Positions 34,413 through 42,646 of a DNA stretch of 64,000 nt are shown in pieces (within the stretch, counting starts at the first letter, position 1; every line of letters begins with the position of its first letter). The notes beneath the pieces were generated by a model. That model searched no databases. It was given only the letters and a program-made list of their open reading frames with translations, and was not told where the DNA came from. This DNA comes from [Actinomadura] parvosata subsp. kistnae (GTDB lineage Bacteria; Actinomycetota; Actinomycetes; Streptosporangiales; Streptosporangiaceae), in NCBI RefSeq assembly GCF_900323885.1, contig NZ_OOHJ01000005.1, positions 124,001-188,000 on the forward strand. The letters are read 5' to 3'. Made by a program: the position numbers and the translations under genes.

Positions 34413-35126
34413 TTATCCGGCGTACAGCTGCTCCAGCCACGCCCGCCACCGCGCCCCCTGCTCCTCCCCGCCCTCGAACAGCAGGTGCGAGGCGATCATG
34501 GAGCCGCCGAACCCCTGGAGGAACCGGTACATGGCCGTGCCGGAGCGCAGCCCGACCGTCTGGGAGTTGCGGTGGTAGACGACGCCCTCGACGCCGTTGA
34601 CCGCGACCCGGTCGCCCACCTCGGGCACCCCGCCGATGGCCGCGTACAGACGCTCCCAAGCCGCCGCCCAGTCCGCGACCGGCGGCCCGAACTCCGTGAC
34701 CGGCGTCGCGGCCCGCCCCGCGAAGTGGCCGAGGTACTCCACGAGCGTCGCGAAGTACATCTCCAGGCCCTTGGACATGGCCTCGAACTCGTCGTGCCAG
34801 TCGTCGCCCGGCAGGAACCCGCTGGTCACCATGCGGACGAGCGTGCTGCCCCGCTCCCGGCCCTCGATCATGAACTCGTAGGCGACGAAGCGCCCGTCGT
34901 CGCCCTTGTCGCTGGAGTGGGCCAGGTGCCGGCCGGGCTCGGCGTCGGTGACCCTGGACGGCGGCAGGTCGAACCCGCCGAACGCGGTGCGGACGACCCC
35001 GCCGGCCACCTCGGTGCGGCCCATGAACCACGAGTCGATGCCCGGCCCCGTCGAGATGGCCTCCCAGACCTCCTCGGGGGTGGCTCCGACGGTGGCCTCC
35101 ATCGGCAGCTCGAAGTCGCGGCCCAC
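34413..35126 (-). CDS. SRPBCC (Aha1/START-like) domain protein
   Basis: A 237-residue helix-grip protein. The start GTG 35126 has AAGGAG nine bases upstream, inside the end of the preceding regulator gene. FELPMEATVGATPEEVWEAIS and the WFMGRTEVAGGVVRTAF segment are typical of the AHSA1-like SRPBCC family, which binds hydrophobic ligands. It lies two bases after the ArsR-like gene, a common pairing in which the regulator controls an SRPBCC partner. The ligand is unknown. Confidence 0.75.
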   Translation of the reverse strand: MGRDFELPMEATVGATPEEVWEAISTGPGIDSWFMGRTEVAGGVVRTAFGGFDLPPSRVTDAEPGRHLAHSSDKGDDGRFVAYEFMIEGRERGSTLVRMVTSGFLPGDDWHDEFEAMSKGLEMYFATLVEYLGHFAGRAATPVTEFGPPVADWAAAWERLYAAIGGVPEVGDRVAVNGVEGVVYHRNSQTVGLRSGTAMYRFLQGFGGSMIASHLLFEGGEEQGARWRAWLEQLYAG

Positions 35127-35128
35127 TG

Positions 35129-35713
35129 CTAGCGCTCCTTCACTGAAGGATGGACCGCCACGACCAGCCGGTGGTCGCGCCCACCCTCGGCGGACTCGTC
35201 ATGATATTTGCTGACCAGCGAGGTGACGCACTGTGCCAGCTCCTCGGCGAACGCCGCCCGGTCCGCCGCCGACGCGAAGCGCACCTCGCCGTCGATGGCG
35301 AACGTCGCCACCCGCTTCTGCGCCTTCGCGGAGCCGGTGATGAGGGTGCCGACATCCCGTACGAGCTGCGCGGCCAGCGCCAGCAGCCACCGGGCGGACA
35401 GGCGGTCGGGGGAGCGGGCCGGGTCGGGCTGCACGGCGGACAGCGCGGTGGGGGAGATGACGAACGAGGCCGCCGTGGCCCGCATCACGCGCTCGGTGAC
35501 GTTGCCCTTCTTGCGCTCCTCGACCAGCTCGACCAGGCCGTGCCGCTCCAGCGTGCGCAGGTGGTAGTTGACCTTCTGCCGGGCCAGGCCGACCTTCGCC
35601 GCCAGCGAGGTCGCCGAGCCCGGCTCCACCAGCTCGGCCAGGAGCCTCGACCGCATGGGGTCGAGCGACGCCTCGGCGGCCGCGGCGTCCTCGATCACCG
35701 CCACTTCGTCCAT
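35129..35713 (-). CDS. ArsR-like winged-helix regulator
   Basis: A 194-residue regulator with an N-terminal winged helix: DPMRSRLLAELVEPGSATSLAAKVGLARQKVNYHLRTLERHGLVE, about residues 18-62 (given here only as position and family pattern). The rest is helical and uncharacterised. It carries no obvious metal-binding Cys pair, so it belongs to the metal-independent HTH_20 type. It is translated just ahead of the SRPBCC gene and probably controls this two-gene unit. A TTGACA-like element at 35746-35741 could be its promoter. Confidence 0.75.
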   Translation of the reverse strand: MDEVAVIEDAAAAEASLDPMRSRLLAELVEPGSATSLAAKVGLARQKVNYHLRTLERHGLVELVEERKKGNVTERVMRATAASFVISPTALSAVQPDPARSPDRLSARWLLALAAQLVRDVGTLITGSAKAQKRVATFAIDGEVRFASAADRAAFAEELAQCVTSLVSKYHDESAEGGRDHRLVVAVHPSVKER

Positions 35714-35744
35714 GGGGGAACGATGGCACCGAAAAAAATCCTTG

Positions 35745-36980
35745 TCAAGACAGGCGGGATGCCCGGTCCTCCAGGTAACGCCGCTCCGGCAGGCTCGTCG
35801 TCAGCCGCGCCGCCTCCCGGTAGGCCGCCACCGCGCCCTTCGCGTCCCCGTCCATCTCCAGCAGGTGCGCCCGAACCGCCGCCAGCCGGTGATGCCCCGC
35901 CATCCGGTCATCGGCGGCCAGCTCGTCGAGCAGACTCAGCCCGGCACGCGGCCCGTGCACCATCGCCGTGGCCACCGCCTGATTCAGCCGGACGACCGGA
36001 TTGTCCTCCACGCCCGCGAGCACCCCGTACAACGCCAGGATCTGCGGCCAGTCCGTCTCCGCGGCGGTCGGCGCCTCGTCGTGCACCGCCGCGATCGCCG
36101 CCTGCAACTGGTACGGCCCGACCGCCGTCGTGGACAGCGCCTTCGTCACCAGCTCCACGCCCTCCTCGATCAGCCGCCGGTCCCACAGCCCGCGATCCTG
36201 CTCCGCCAGCGGGATCAGCCGCCCCTCGCCGTCGGTACGGGCGGGCCGGCGCGCCTCGGTGAGCAGCATGAGCGCCAGCAGCCCCATGATCTCCCCGTCG
36301 TCGGGCAGCAGCCGCGACACCGCCCTGGTCAGCCGGATCGCCTCCCCCGTCAGCTCCGCCCGGTGCAGCTCGGGCCCCGAGGTGGCGGTGTACCCCTCGT
36401 TGAAGATCAGATACAGCACGTGCAGCACGACCCGCAGCCGATCCTCCCGCTCGCCCTCCGGCGGCAGCCTGAACTCCGCCCCGCTGGCCTTGATCCGCTG
36501 CTTGGCCCGGCTGATCCGCTGCCCCATCGTCGCCTCGGGCACCAGGAACGCGCTCGCGATCTGCGCCGTCGTCAGCCCGCCCACGGCCCGCAACGTCAGC
36601 GCGAGCTGCGACGCCTCCGACAACGACGGATGGCAGCACAGGAACAGCAACGTCAGCGTGTCATCCCGATCCCCGGCCCGATCCTCACCCGGCGCCGGAA
36701 CCACCAGCTCGTCGGCCGCCGCGCTCACCGCCACGCTCTCCTCGCGGCGCCGGCGCGCGTGCTCACTGCGTACATGATCGATGACCCGCCGCGCCGCCAC
36801 GGTCACCAGCCAGCCGCGCGGGTTGTCCGGCACGCCGTCCCGCGGCCACTGCACGGAGGCGTCGAGCAGCGCCTCCTGCACGGCGTCCTCGCACATGTCG
36901 AACTGCTCGTAACGCCGTACGAGCGTGCCGAGCACCTGCGGCGCCAGCTCCCGCAACAGCCCCTCCACGCTGACCGGCAT
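35745..36980 (-). CDS. ECF sigma factor of the ECF42 type
   Basis: A 411-residue sigma-70 family protein, much longer than a classical ECF factor. Region 2 is at about residues 15-75 (FDMCEDAVQEALLDASVQWP) and region 4 at about 110-165 (LTTAQIASAFLVPEATMGQR). The long C-terminal extension with FNEGYTATSGPELHRAELTG and TPR-like helices is the ECF42 hallmark. ATG 36980 is set by a TGATG overlap with a 20-codon upstream ORF. These sigmas normally sit beside a YCII/DGPF protein gene; here only a remnant is left. Confidence 0.85.
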   Translation of the reverse strand: MPVSVEGLLRELAPQVLGTLVRRYEQFDMCEDAVQEALLDASVQWPRDGVPDNPRGWLVTVAARRVIDHVRSEHARRRREESVAVSAAADELVVPAPGEDRAGDRDDTLTLLFLCCHPSLSEASQLALTLRAVGGLTTAQIASAFLVPEATMGQRISRAKQRIKASGAEFRLPPEGEREDRLRVVLHVLYLIFNEGYTATSGPELHRAELTGEAIRLTRAVSRLLPDDGEIMGLLALMLLTEARRPARTDGEGRLIPLAEQDRGLWDRRLIEEGVELVTKALSTTAVGPYQLQAAIAAVHDEAPTAAETDWPQILALYGVLAGVEDNPVVRLNQAVATAMVHGPRAGLSLLDELAADDRMAGHHRLAAVRAHLLEMDGDAKGAVAAYREAARLTTSLPERRYLEDRASRLS

Positions 36981-37042
36981 CAGCCCGCCACCTCGTCGAG
37001 GACCGTCGTGGGGATGGCGCGGATCAGCAGCATGTACGTCAC
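36980..37042 (-). pseudogene. Remnant of a YCII/DGPF protein gene, coupled to the sigma factor
   Basis: A 20-codon ORF beginning VTYMLLIR, which is how DGPF/YCII partner proteins of ECF42 sigmas begin. It then runs into AIPTTVLDEVAG and stops. The stop TGA shares a base with the sigma ATG. The usual 110-140 residue domain is absent, so this looks like an internal deletion that kept the translation start and the coupling to the sigma gene. Confidence 0.5.
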
Positions 37043-37191
37043 GCCCCACATCCTAGGGGTGCACCGATCCGGATATGAGGGAAATACCAGCTCAGCGGCC
37101 CAGTCCGAGGGATAACGGGGCAGGGCGGGTCGAGGCGGGGGCCGGCGGTGCCGGGAGGGTCGGGCGTGCGCGCGGTCGTAGGCTTCGTACC

Positions 37192-38010
37192 GTGCGAACT
37201 CCCGATCTTCACGCCATCGCCGCCCGGCTGGCCGCCGTGCCCGGGGTGGTGGCCGTCGCCCTCGGCGGCAGCCGGGCCCGCGGCACCCACCGTCCCGACA
37301 GCGACATCGACCTCGGCCTCTACTACCGGGGCGACCTCGACGTCGCCGGGCTGCGCGCGCTCGCCCGGGAGGTGACGGGCGAGGAAACGGACGTCACCGA
37401 GCCCGGCGGCTGGGGCCCGTGGGTGGACGGTGGCGGCTGGCTCACGATCGACGGATGGCGGGTGGACTGGATCTACCGCGACCTCGACCGCGTGCACCGC
37501 GTCTGGCACGACTGCCGGGCCGGCCGCTACGAGATCGGCGTCCAGGCCGGCCACCCGCTGGGCTTCTACTCCCACGCCTACGCCGGGGAGGTGGCGTTGT
37601 GCCAGGTGCTCGCCGACCCGGCGGGCGAGCTCACCGCGTTGCGCGAGGCGACCGCCCAGTACCCGCCGGCGCTGCGGGACGCGCTGGTCGCGGGCTTGTG
37701 GGAGTCCGACTTCGCCCTGACGACGGCCCGGTACGGCGCCGCCGGGAACGATCCGGTGTACGTGGCCGGGGCGCTGTTCCGGGCGATCGGCGTGGCCTGC
37801 CACGCGCTGCACGCCGCCGACGGGGCCTGGCTGATCAACGAGAAGGGCATGGTGGCCGCCGCCGGCCGGTTGCCGTCGGCGCCGGAGACGTTCGGGGAGC
37901 GGGCGCAGGCGCTGCTGGCGGGCGTCGGGAGCGCGCCCGAGGAGATCACCCGCACCATCGACACCGCCGCCGAGCTGCTCGCCGAGGTACGCACCGCCTG
38001 CGGTGCCTGA
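37192..38010 (+). CDS. Nucleotidyltransferase domain protein
   Basis: A 272-residue protein with the pol-beta-type nucleotidyltransferase motif GGSRARGTHRPDSDIDLGLYY (Gly-Ser then Asp-x-Asp, about residues 24-44) and a third acidic residue in WRVDWIYRDLD near 95. Helical C-terminal regions follow. Relatives include aminoglycoside adenylyltransferases and toxin-like MNT proteins; the length favours the former type. GTG 37192 lies 12 bases after a possible TAGGCT -10 box and no Shine-Dalgarno is visible, so it may be leaderless. Confidence 0.75.
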   Translation: MRTPDLHAIAARLAAVPGVVAVALGGSRARGTHRPDSDIDLGLYYRGDLDVAGLRALAREVTGEETDVTEPGGWGPWVDGGGWLTIDGWRVDWIYRDLDRVHRVWHDCRAGRYEIGVQAGHPLGFYSHAYAGEVALCQVLADPAGELTALREATAQYPPALRDALVAGLWESDFALTTARYGAAGNDPVYVAGALFRAIGVACHALHAADGAWLINEKGMVAAAGRLPSAPETFGERAQALLAGVGSAPEEITRTIDTAAELLAEVRTACGA

Positions 38011-38043
38011 GCCCGTCGCCTCGGAGGCGCTTCCTTGCCGGGG

Positions 38044-38074
38044 AGACATCAGATGTCTGAGGACCTGATAAGTT
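38044..38074 (+). promoter_or_regulatory. Palindrome and -10 box upstream of the ABC ATPase gene
   Basis: AGACATcagATGTCT (38044-38058) is a perfect 6-3-6 palindrome. A TAAGTT box at 38069-38074 ends six bases before ATG 38081, so the mRNA is likely leaderless. The palindrome covers the region between -37 and -23, a usual repressor position. The regulator is not identifiable here. Confidence 0.55.
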
Positions 38075-38080
38075 GGGCGC

Positions 38081-38980
38081 ATGACCGTTGTCTCGCGCCC
38101 CGCCGACAGCGGCCCCGTGCTGCGGGCCGAAGCCGTCGAGCTCATCCGTGACGGACGCCACCTCCTCCAGGACATCTCGCTCACCGTACGCCCCGGCGAG
38201 CACTGGGCCCTGCTCGGGGCGAACGGCGCCGGCAAGAGCACGCTGCTCAGCCTGCTCGGCGCCGTGACGCATCCCAGCCGGGGCACGGTGGAGGTGCTGG
38301 GGCGCACGATGGGCCGGGTGGACGTCCGGGAGCTGCGGTCGTACCTGGGGCACGTCAACCCGCGCCACACCCCCGACGGGCCGCTGCGCGTCAGGGACGT
38401 CGTGCTGACCGGGCTCACCAACACCGCCGCGCCCGTGCCCCGATGGGCGCCCACCGAGCAGGAGGCCGAGCGGGCCGACGGGCTGATCGCCATGCTCGGC
38501 ATGAGCCACCGGGCGCAGGCCACGTGGCCCACGCTGTCGCAGGGCGAGCGCGGCAGGGCCCTCATCGCCCGCGCGCTCATGCCGCAGCCCCGGCTGCTCC
38601 TGCTCGACGAGCCGGCGACCGGGCTCGACCTGGCCGCCCGCGAGCAGCTGCTGGCCAGCATCGACGCGCTGCGCGCCCGCCACTCCTCGCTGGCCACCGT
38701 GCTCGTCACCCACCACCTGGAGGAGCTGCCCGCCACCACCACGCACGCCATGCTGCTGCGCGACGGCCGGTGCCTGGCGGCGGGGCCGGTCGCGCAGGTG
38801 CTGACCAGCGAGCTGATCAGCACCTGCTTCGATCATCCGGTACGCCTTGTGCGCAGCGACGACGGCCGCTGGGCGGCCCGCGCCGAACGCGTGCCCGTCA
38901 CGATGCCCGGCGACCACATCCCCGGCACGAGCACGCCCGGCGACCGCGTTTCCGAGGAACACGAGACCGTCTCCGTGTGA
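38081..38980 (+). CDS. Stand-alone ABC transporter ATP-binding protein
   Basis: A 299-residue ATPase with Walker A LLGANGAGKST (about residues 45-55), signature LSQGERGRALIARAL (about 150) and Walker B LLLLDEPATGLD (about 170). The H-loop is TVLVTHHLEELPATT. It resembles the metal/siderophore type (ModF/FecE-like) more than drug exporters. The C-terminal 50 residues are polar and low in complexity. No permease is encoded beside it; the following gene on the other strand is an unrelated membrane protein. A soluble or housekeeping role cannot be excluded. Confidence 0.8.
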   Translation: MTVVSRPADSGPVLRAEAVELIRDGRHLLQDISLTVRPGEHWALLGANGAGKSTLLSLLGAVTHPSRGTVEVLGRTMGRVDVRELRSYLGHVNPRHTPDGPLRVRDVVLTGLTNTAAPVPRWAPTEQEAERADGLIAMLGMSHRAQATWPTLSQGERGRALIARALMPQPRLLLLDEPATGLDLAAREQLLASIDALRARHSSLATVLVTHHLEELPATTTHAMLLRDGRCLAAGPVAQVLTSELISTCFDHPVRLVRSDDGRWAARAERVPVTMPGDHIPGTSTPGDRVSEEHETVSV

Positions 38981-38984
38981 GCCG

Positions 38985-39767
38985 TCAGCTGCCGCCCTGG
39001 CCAGGGCCCAGGCGGTAGATGGCCGCGAGCAGGAGGGGGTCGCGTAACTCCGCCAGGCCGTACAGCGCGATGGAGACGGCCAGGCTCCCAGTAGCGGCGC
39101 CGCGCGGATGCGCCGCCCGCGCCCGCGCCAGCTCCTGCCGCGCCCACGCGGTGGTGACCCGCGACACGCCGCCCCACCACCGCAGCTCGCTCTGGGCGGC
39201 CACGCGCGTGAACGTCAGCACGGCCAGCCCCAGCACCGGGATCCAGTACGTGCGCTGCACGAACATCGCGGCCACCTCCAGCAGGGCGCAGACCAGGGCG
39301 GCCGTCCGCAGCCGGCGCAGCCACAGGAGCAGGTCGGTGACGAAGCCGGGGCCGAGGGGCACCAGCAGCCCGAGACGGGTCAGGCCGTCCTCCAGCTCGG
39401 CCAGCACCGGGCTGCGGCGCAGCTCGCGCTTGATCTCGTACAGGTACGAGCCGCGCCGCCCCCTCACGAACGACAGCACCGCCCGCTCCACCGGATGCCG
39501 CGCGCCCGACAGCGGCGACGCCGCCCGTTGCGCGTGACCGCCGCGCGAGAGGCGGATCGTGCCGCTGCCGGCGAGCACGGCCACGGCCAGCTCCGCCACC
39601 CGCCCCGCGCCGCCCGCCAGGCACGCCAGCTCGTACGGGCTGAGCGGCGGCCCGTCGCGGGGCGGCACCTCGTCGTCCCAGGTGCCGCGCTCGCGCCCCA
39701 GGTCGTGGACGGTGACGGCGGTGAACAGGGCCACGATGCCGGACAGGAGCAGCAAGGCGACGTCCAA
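38985..39767 (-). CDS. TIGR04222-type membrane protein
   Basis: About 260 residues with a hydrophobic N-terminus, a Gly/Ser-rich soluble stretch and two central helices (TAALVCALLEVAAMF, YWIPVLGLAVLTF near residues 165-195). DGPPLSPYELACLAGGAGRVAELAVAVL is typical of the TIGR04222 domain found in Streptomyces and relatives, function unknown; it is cited here only as a family pattern at residues 35-62. The start is uncertain: TTG 39767 has AGGAGG five bases upstream, while GTG 39773 is too close to it. Confidence 0.65.
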   Translation of the reverse strand: MDVALLLLSGIVALFTAVTVHDLGRERGTWDDEVPPRDGPPLSPYELACLAGGAGRVAELAVAVLAGSGTIRLSRGGHAQRAASPLSGARHPVERAVLSFVRGRRGSYLYEIKRELRRSPVLAELEDGLTRLGLLVPLGPGFVTDLLLWLRRLRTAALVCALLEVAAMFVQRTYWIPVLGLAVLTFTRVAAQSELRWWGGVSRVTTAWARQELARARAAHPRGAATGSLAVSIALYGLAELRDPLLLAAIYRLGPGQGGS

Positions 39768-40053
39768 GCCCACCTCCTGGAACAGGGCGGGGCCGGGCCA
39801 CCGGCACCGGTACGCGGAGCGGCCGGCCACTCGCACTTTACAGCCGGTGTTCCCGCTCCTTGACTCTCCTTGTCGCCACACTGTTCCGCTGGGCCATCGG
39901 GGCGGCGGGCGTGATGATGGGGCGGGGAGGAGATGCCCGTGCCGCGATCGCGACGCTCCAAACGCTCAGCCGCCCCGCCGGCCACCACCCGCCCGGCCCC
40001 ACCGCACCCGCCCGCCCGCCGAGTCCGCTCAACCCTCCCGGCCCTCCGAGTCC

Positions 40054-40839
40054 GTGCAGGACAGTGCGCGGCGTGGGCGGGGGCTGGTGGTGTGGGGGTC
40101 TGGGATTGTCAGTGCGGTGCTCGTGGCGGCGGGTGGGGTCGTGTTCAGCGGGTGGTTCACCTCGCTCGGCACCGGTGTCTTCGACGGTCTCGGCAGCCGG
40201 GAGCCGCTCACGGTCGCGTACGTGTCGATCGACGACGACGGCCCCGATCTGGCCCTGCGCGAGCGCGTCACCGCCCCGCACGACCGGGCGATCCTGCTGG
40301 GCAGGCCGGATGCCGCGCAGGAGGAGTCGTTCATGGAGCGCTACCGCGCGGCCCGTGTCGGCAGCATGGTGGTCGTCGCCGTGCTGAGCGGGAACCGGGC
40401 GGGGCTGCGGATCGCCGACGTCAGGCCGCGCGTGCTCAAGCGTGAGCCGGTGTCCGACGGTGCGCTGCTGCGGGTGACCCACGCGGGTGAGGCGGGCACG
40501 ATCGAGGTGGCGGCCGATCTCGACGAGCGGGTTCCCCGGTTCGTGCCGGTCAAGGGGCGTAAGACGCCGTACTTCCAGGTCAAGCAGATCGACCTGGTGC
40601 GGGACGAGCGGGTGACGCTGGCCATGACGCTCACCGCGTGTGAGGCGTTCTACGAGTTCGAGTTCGTGGCGACGGTGGTCAGTGGCGGGCGTACCGAGCA
40701 GGTGGTGATCCGCAGGCCGGGCGGGCTGCCGTTCCGGCTGACCGGGCCCGCGCGGAAGTACCGCAGCGTCTACGGCGAGAACCCGCTGGGCGGCTGGCGG
40801 CCCACCTCGCCGCCGGCGCCCGCGAAGCGGGGGTGCTGA
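40054..40839 (+). CDS. Single-pass membrane protein of unknown function
   Basis: About 261 residues: a short basic start, one membrane helix (GLVVWGSGIVSAVLVAAGGVV, residues about 11-31) and an external beta-rich domain. No family is recognised. GTG 40054 is the first start in frame but has a poor ribosome site. A better-looking start, ATG 39933 after GGGGAGG, is in another frame and would give a Pro/Arg-rich N-terminus if a base were missing near 40035. It is separated by one base from the next gene, so both form an operon. The 286 bases before 40054 hold no other gene. Confidence 0.55.
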   Translation: MQDSARRGRGLVVWGSGIVSAVLVAAGGVVFSGWFTSLGTGVFDGLGSREPLTVAYVSIDDDGPDLALRERVTAPHDRAILLGRPDAAQEESFMERYRAARVGSMVVVAVLSGNRAGLRIADVRPRVLKREPVSDGALLRVTHAGEAGTIEVAADLDERVPRFVPVKGRKTPYFQVKQIDLVRDERVTLAMTLTACEAFYEFEFVATVVSGGRTEQVVIRRPGGLPFRLTGPARKYRSVYGENPLGGWRPTSPPAPAKRGC

Positions 40840-40840
40840 C

Positions 40841-42520
40841 ATGCGGTCGCGCCCGCGAAGCGGCGGTGGCGGGGACGGGCGGCGCGCCGCGCTCCTGCCG
40901 CTGTGCGTGCTCATGCTGGTGACGGGGATGATCGTGCTGTCCGACGCCCCCTCGATGACACGACAGGCTGTGGCGTGGCGGAAGGTCTGGTCGCGGTCGT
41001 TGGACGAGCGGACGTTCGGGCCGGCCGGGTTCGGCGCCGGCTACGTGCTCGGATTGTCCGAGCGGGCCGTCGCCGTGGCTCGGGGTCCGGGCCCGATCTT
41101 CGTGCTCGATCCGGCCACCGGAAGGGTGCGAGTCACGATCCAGGAGGACGCGCGGGCAGGGGAGGCGGACCGGATCTGGGAAGCCGGCGGGACGCTCGTC
41201 GTGCTCCGGAAGGCTGCGGCGGAGGCCGGCCTGCTGAGCGGCTATGACCTGGTCACGGGCGCCAGGTCATGGGGCCCGCGGCCGGGCGGCGAGGTGGTGG
41301 TGAGCCGGCGGGCCGTCATGGTCGTGACGGCGTCCGAGGTCACGCTGCTGGACGCCAGGACGGGGGCGGCGATCGCGGCCAGACCTCTCGAACGCGGCTG
41401 CACCGCGACGGCGGCCGCCGCCGATGAGCGGGTGGCCGTGCTGGACGTGTGCGCAGGCCGGAGCGTACAGATCAGGGCCATGGACCCGGCGACCGGCCGG
41501 CCGCGCTGGAGCCGGGAGTTGCCCTACCCGCGCGCGCAGGAGTGGCCGCCGGGAGACGAGGAGCGCGCCCCGGGCGCTTCCGTGGCGGTCGCGGCGGACG
41601 GGACCGTCCTCGCCTGTCTCGGCGACGCGGTCCGCCTGTTCACGCGGGACGGCGCCCGGCTGCCCGGCACGCTCGACTGGCCGTGCTCCTACGGGCAGAC
41701 GATCGTCACGAGCGCGGGCGTGCCGGTCGTCGCCACGACGCGGGGCAGCTTCGGTCCGTACGAGCTGCGCGGCCTCGATCCGGGCACCGGTGACGTCCGG
41801 TGGACCGGTGAGACGGCGAACACGGCCGCGCTGCTCGCCATCGGAAGCCAGGTCGTGCGGGTGCCCGGCTACAGCGACAGCCCCCTGAGCTATGCCGAGC
41901 CGTGGCCGCTGGTCGCCCACCTTCAGACGGTGGACGCGCTCACCGGCCGGACGACCCGGCTCCCGCTGGACGCGACGGCCAGTGCCACGATCGTCGAAGG
42001 GCAGGCGGGAGGGCTGGTCATCACGCGCACCCCGTCCGTGGACGGCGCGCCCACCGTCATCTCGGCCTACCACCTGGTACGCGCTTCCCGCGCGCCGCCG
42101 GGCGGCGTTCCCCTGGCGGGCTGGCCGGACGCCTGTGCCCTGCTCGCCGACCGTGACCTCCGCCTGCTGGGCGACGGATACCTGACGTCGCCACACCCGC
42201 GCCCCCCGGTGCCCCGTCCCGTCTCCTGCGACTGGATCCCCCCGGCGGACGACGGCGACGTGGTCTCCGTGACGATCGGCTGGGCAGCGGCGTCCGAGGC
42301 CGAGGCCCGGCGGACGGCCGAGGAGGAGGTCCGCTACGGGCTCGACCGGACCATTGGCACGGAGCCGGGCATCTGGTATCGGGAGATGGACCATCCCGCC
42401 GGCACGGGTCATGCGGCCATCGTCAGCGCGGGCCCGTTCGTCGTCACGCTCCACGCCTCCACCGCGCAGGCGGTGCGGCTGCTGGCGCCCAGGTTGCGCG
42501 ACCACCTGCGGGCTGGATGA
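40841..42520 (+). CDS. Membrane-anchored PQQ-like beta-propeller protein
   Basis: A 559-residue protein with a basic start, one membrane anchor (ALLPLCVLMLVTGMIVL, about residues 16-32) and an extracytoplasmic propeller. Blade repeats resembling PQQ/YVTN units are visible: FVLDPATGRVRV, YDLVTGARSWGP, AMDPATGRPRWSRE, GLDPGTGDVRWTGE, TVDALTGRTTRLP. No enzymatic residues for a PQQ dehydrogenase are seen. The C-terminal 100 residues form a separate domain. It is probably a structural or sensor protein of the envelope and is cotranscribed with the gene before it. Confidence 0.7.
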   Translation: MRSRPRSGGGGDGRRAALLPLCVLMLVTGMIVLSDAPSMTRQAVAWRKVWSRSLDERTFGPAGFGAGYVLGLSERAVAVARGPGPIFVLDPATGRVRVTIQEDARAGEADRIWEAGGTLVVLRKAAAEAGLLSGYDLVTGARSWGPRPGGEVVVSRRAVMVVTASEVTLLDARTGAAIAARPLERGCTATAAAADERVAVLDVCAGRSVQIRAMDPATGRPRWSRELPYPRAQEWPPGDEERAPGASVAVAADGTVLACLGDAVRLFTRDGARLPGTLDWPCSYGQTIVTSAGVPVVATTRGSFGPYELRGLDPGTGDVRWTGETANTAALLAIGSQVVRVPGYSDSPLSYAEPWPLVAHLQTVDALTGRTTRLPLDATASATIVEGQAGGLVITRTPSVDGAPTVISAYHLVRASRAPPGGVPLAGWPDACALLADRDLRLLGDGYLTSPHPRPPVPRPVSCDWIPPADDGDVVSVTIGWAAASEAEARRTAEEEVRYGLDRTIGTEPGIWYREMDHPAGTGHAAIVSAGPFVVTLHASTAQAVRLLAPRLRDHLRAG

Positions 42521-42532
42521 GCGGCCGACGAC

Positions 42533-42646
42533 GGGTCGGCTTCGCGCTCACGACCGGGCAGGCGCCTTGTGGGTCGGCTTCGCGCTCACGACCGGGCAGG
42601 CGCCTCGCGGGTCGGCTTCGTGCTCACGACCGGGCAGGCGTCTCGT
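42533..42646. repeat. Three tandem copies of a 38-bp unit
   Basis: Copies start at 42533, 42571 and 42609 and begin GGGTCGGCTTCG. The third copy runs into the 3' end of the nitroreductase gene. On the minus strand every copy encodes a variant of the same tail, STKPTREAPARS or similar. The array therefore arose by duplication of the gene's end and can change the C-terminus by unit loss or gain. Confidence 0.75.

Noticed and set aside
34322..34600. Plus-strand ORF beginning MTAQATTAPRLLL with a fair ribosome site
   Set aside because: After about 30 codons it runs antisense through the SRPBCC gene and becomes Arg/Pro-rich. No family resemblance.
40030..40050. Possible frame error joining ATG 39933 to the membrane protein at 40054
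   Set aside because: The GGCCCGGC octamer is absent there and the upstream peptide has no family support, so only the GTG start is annotated.
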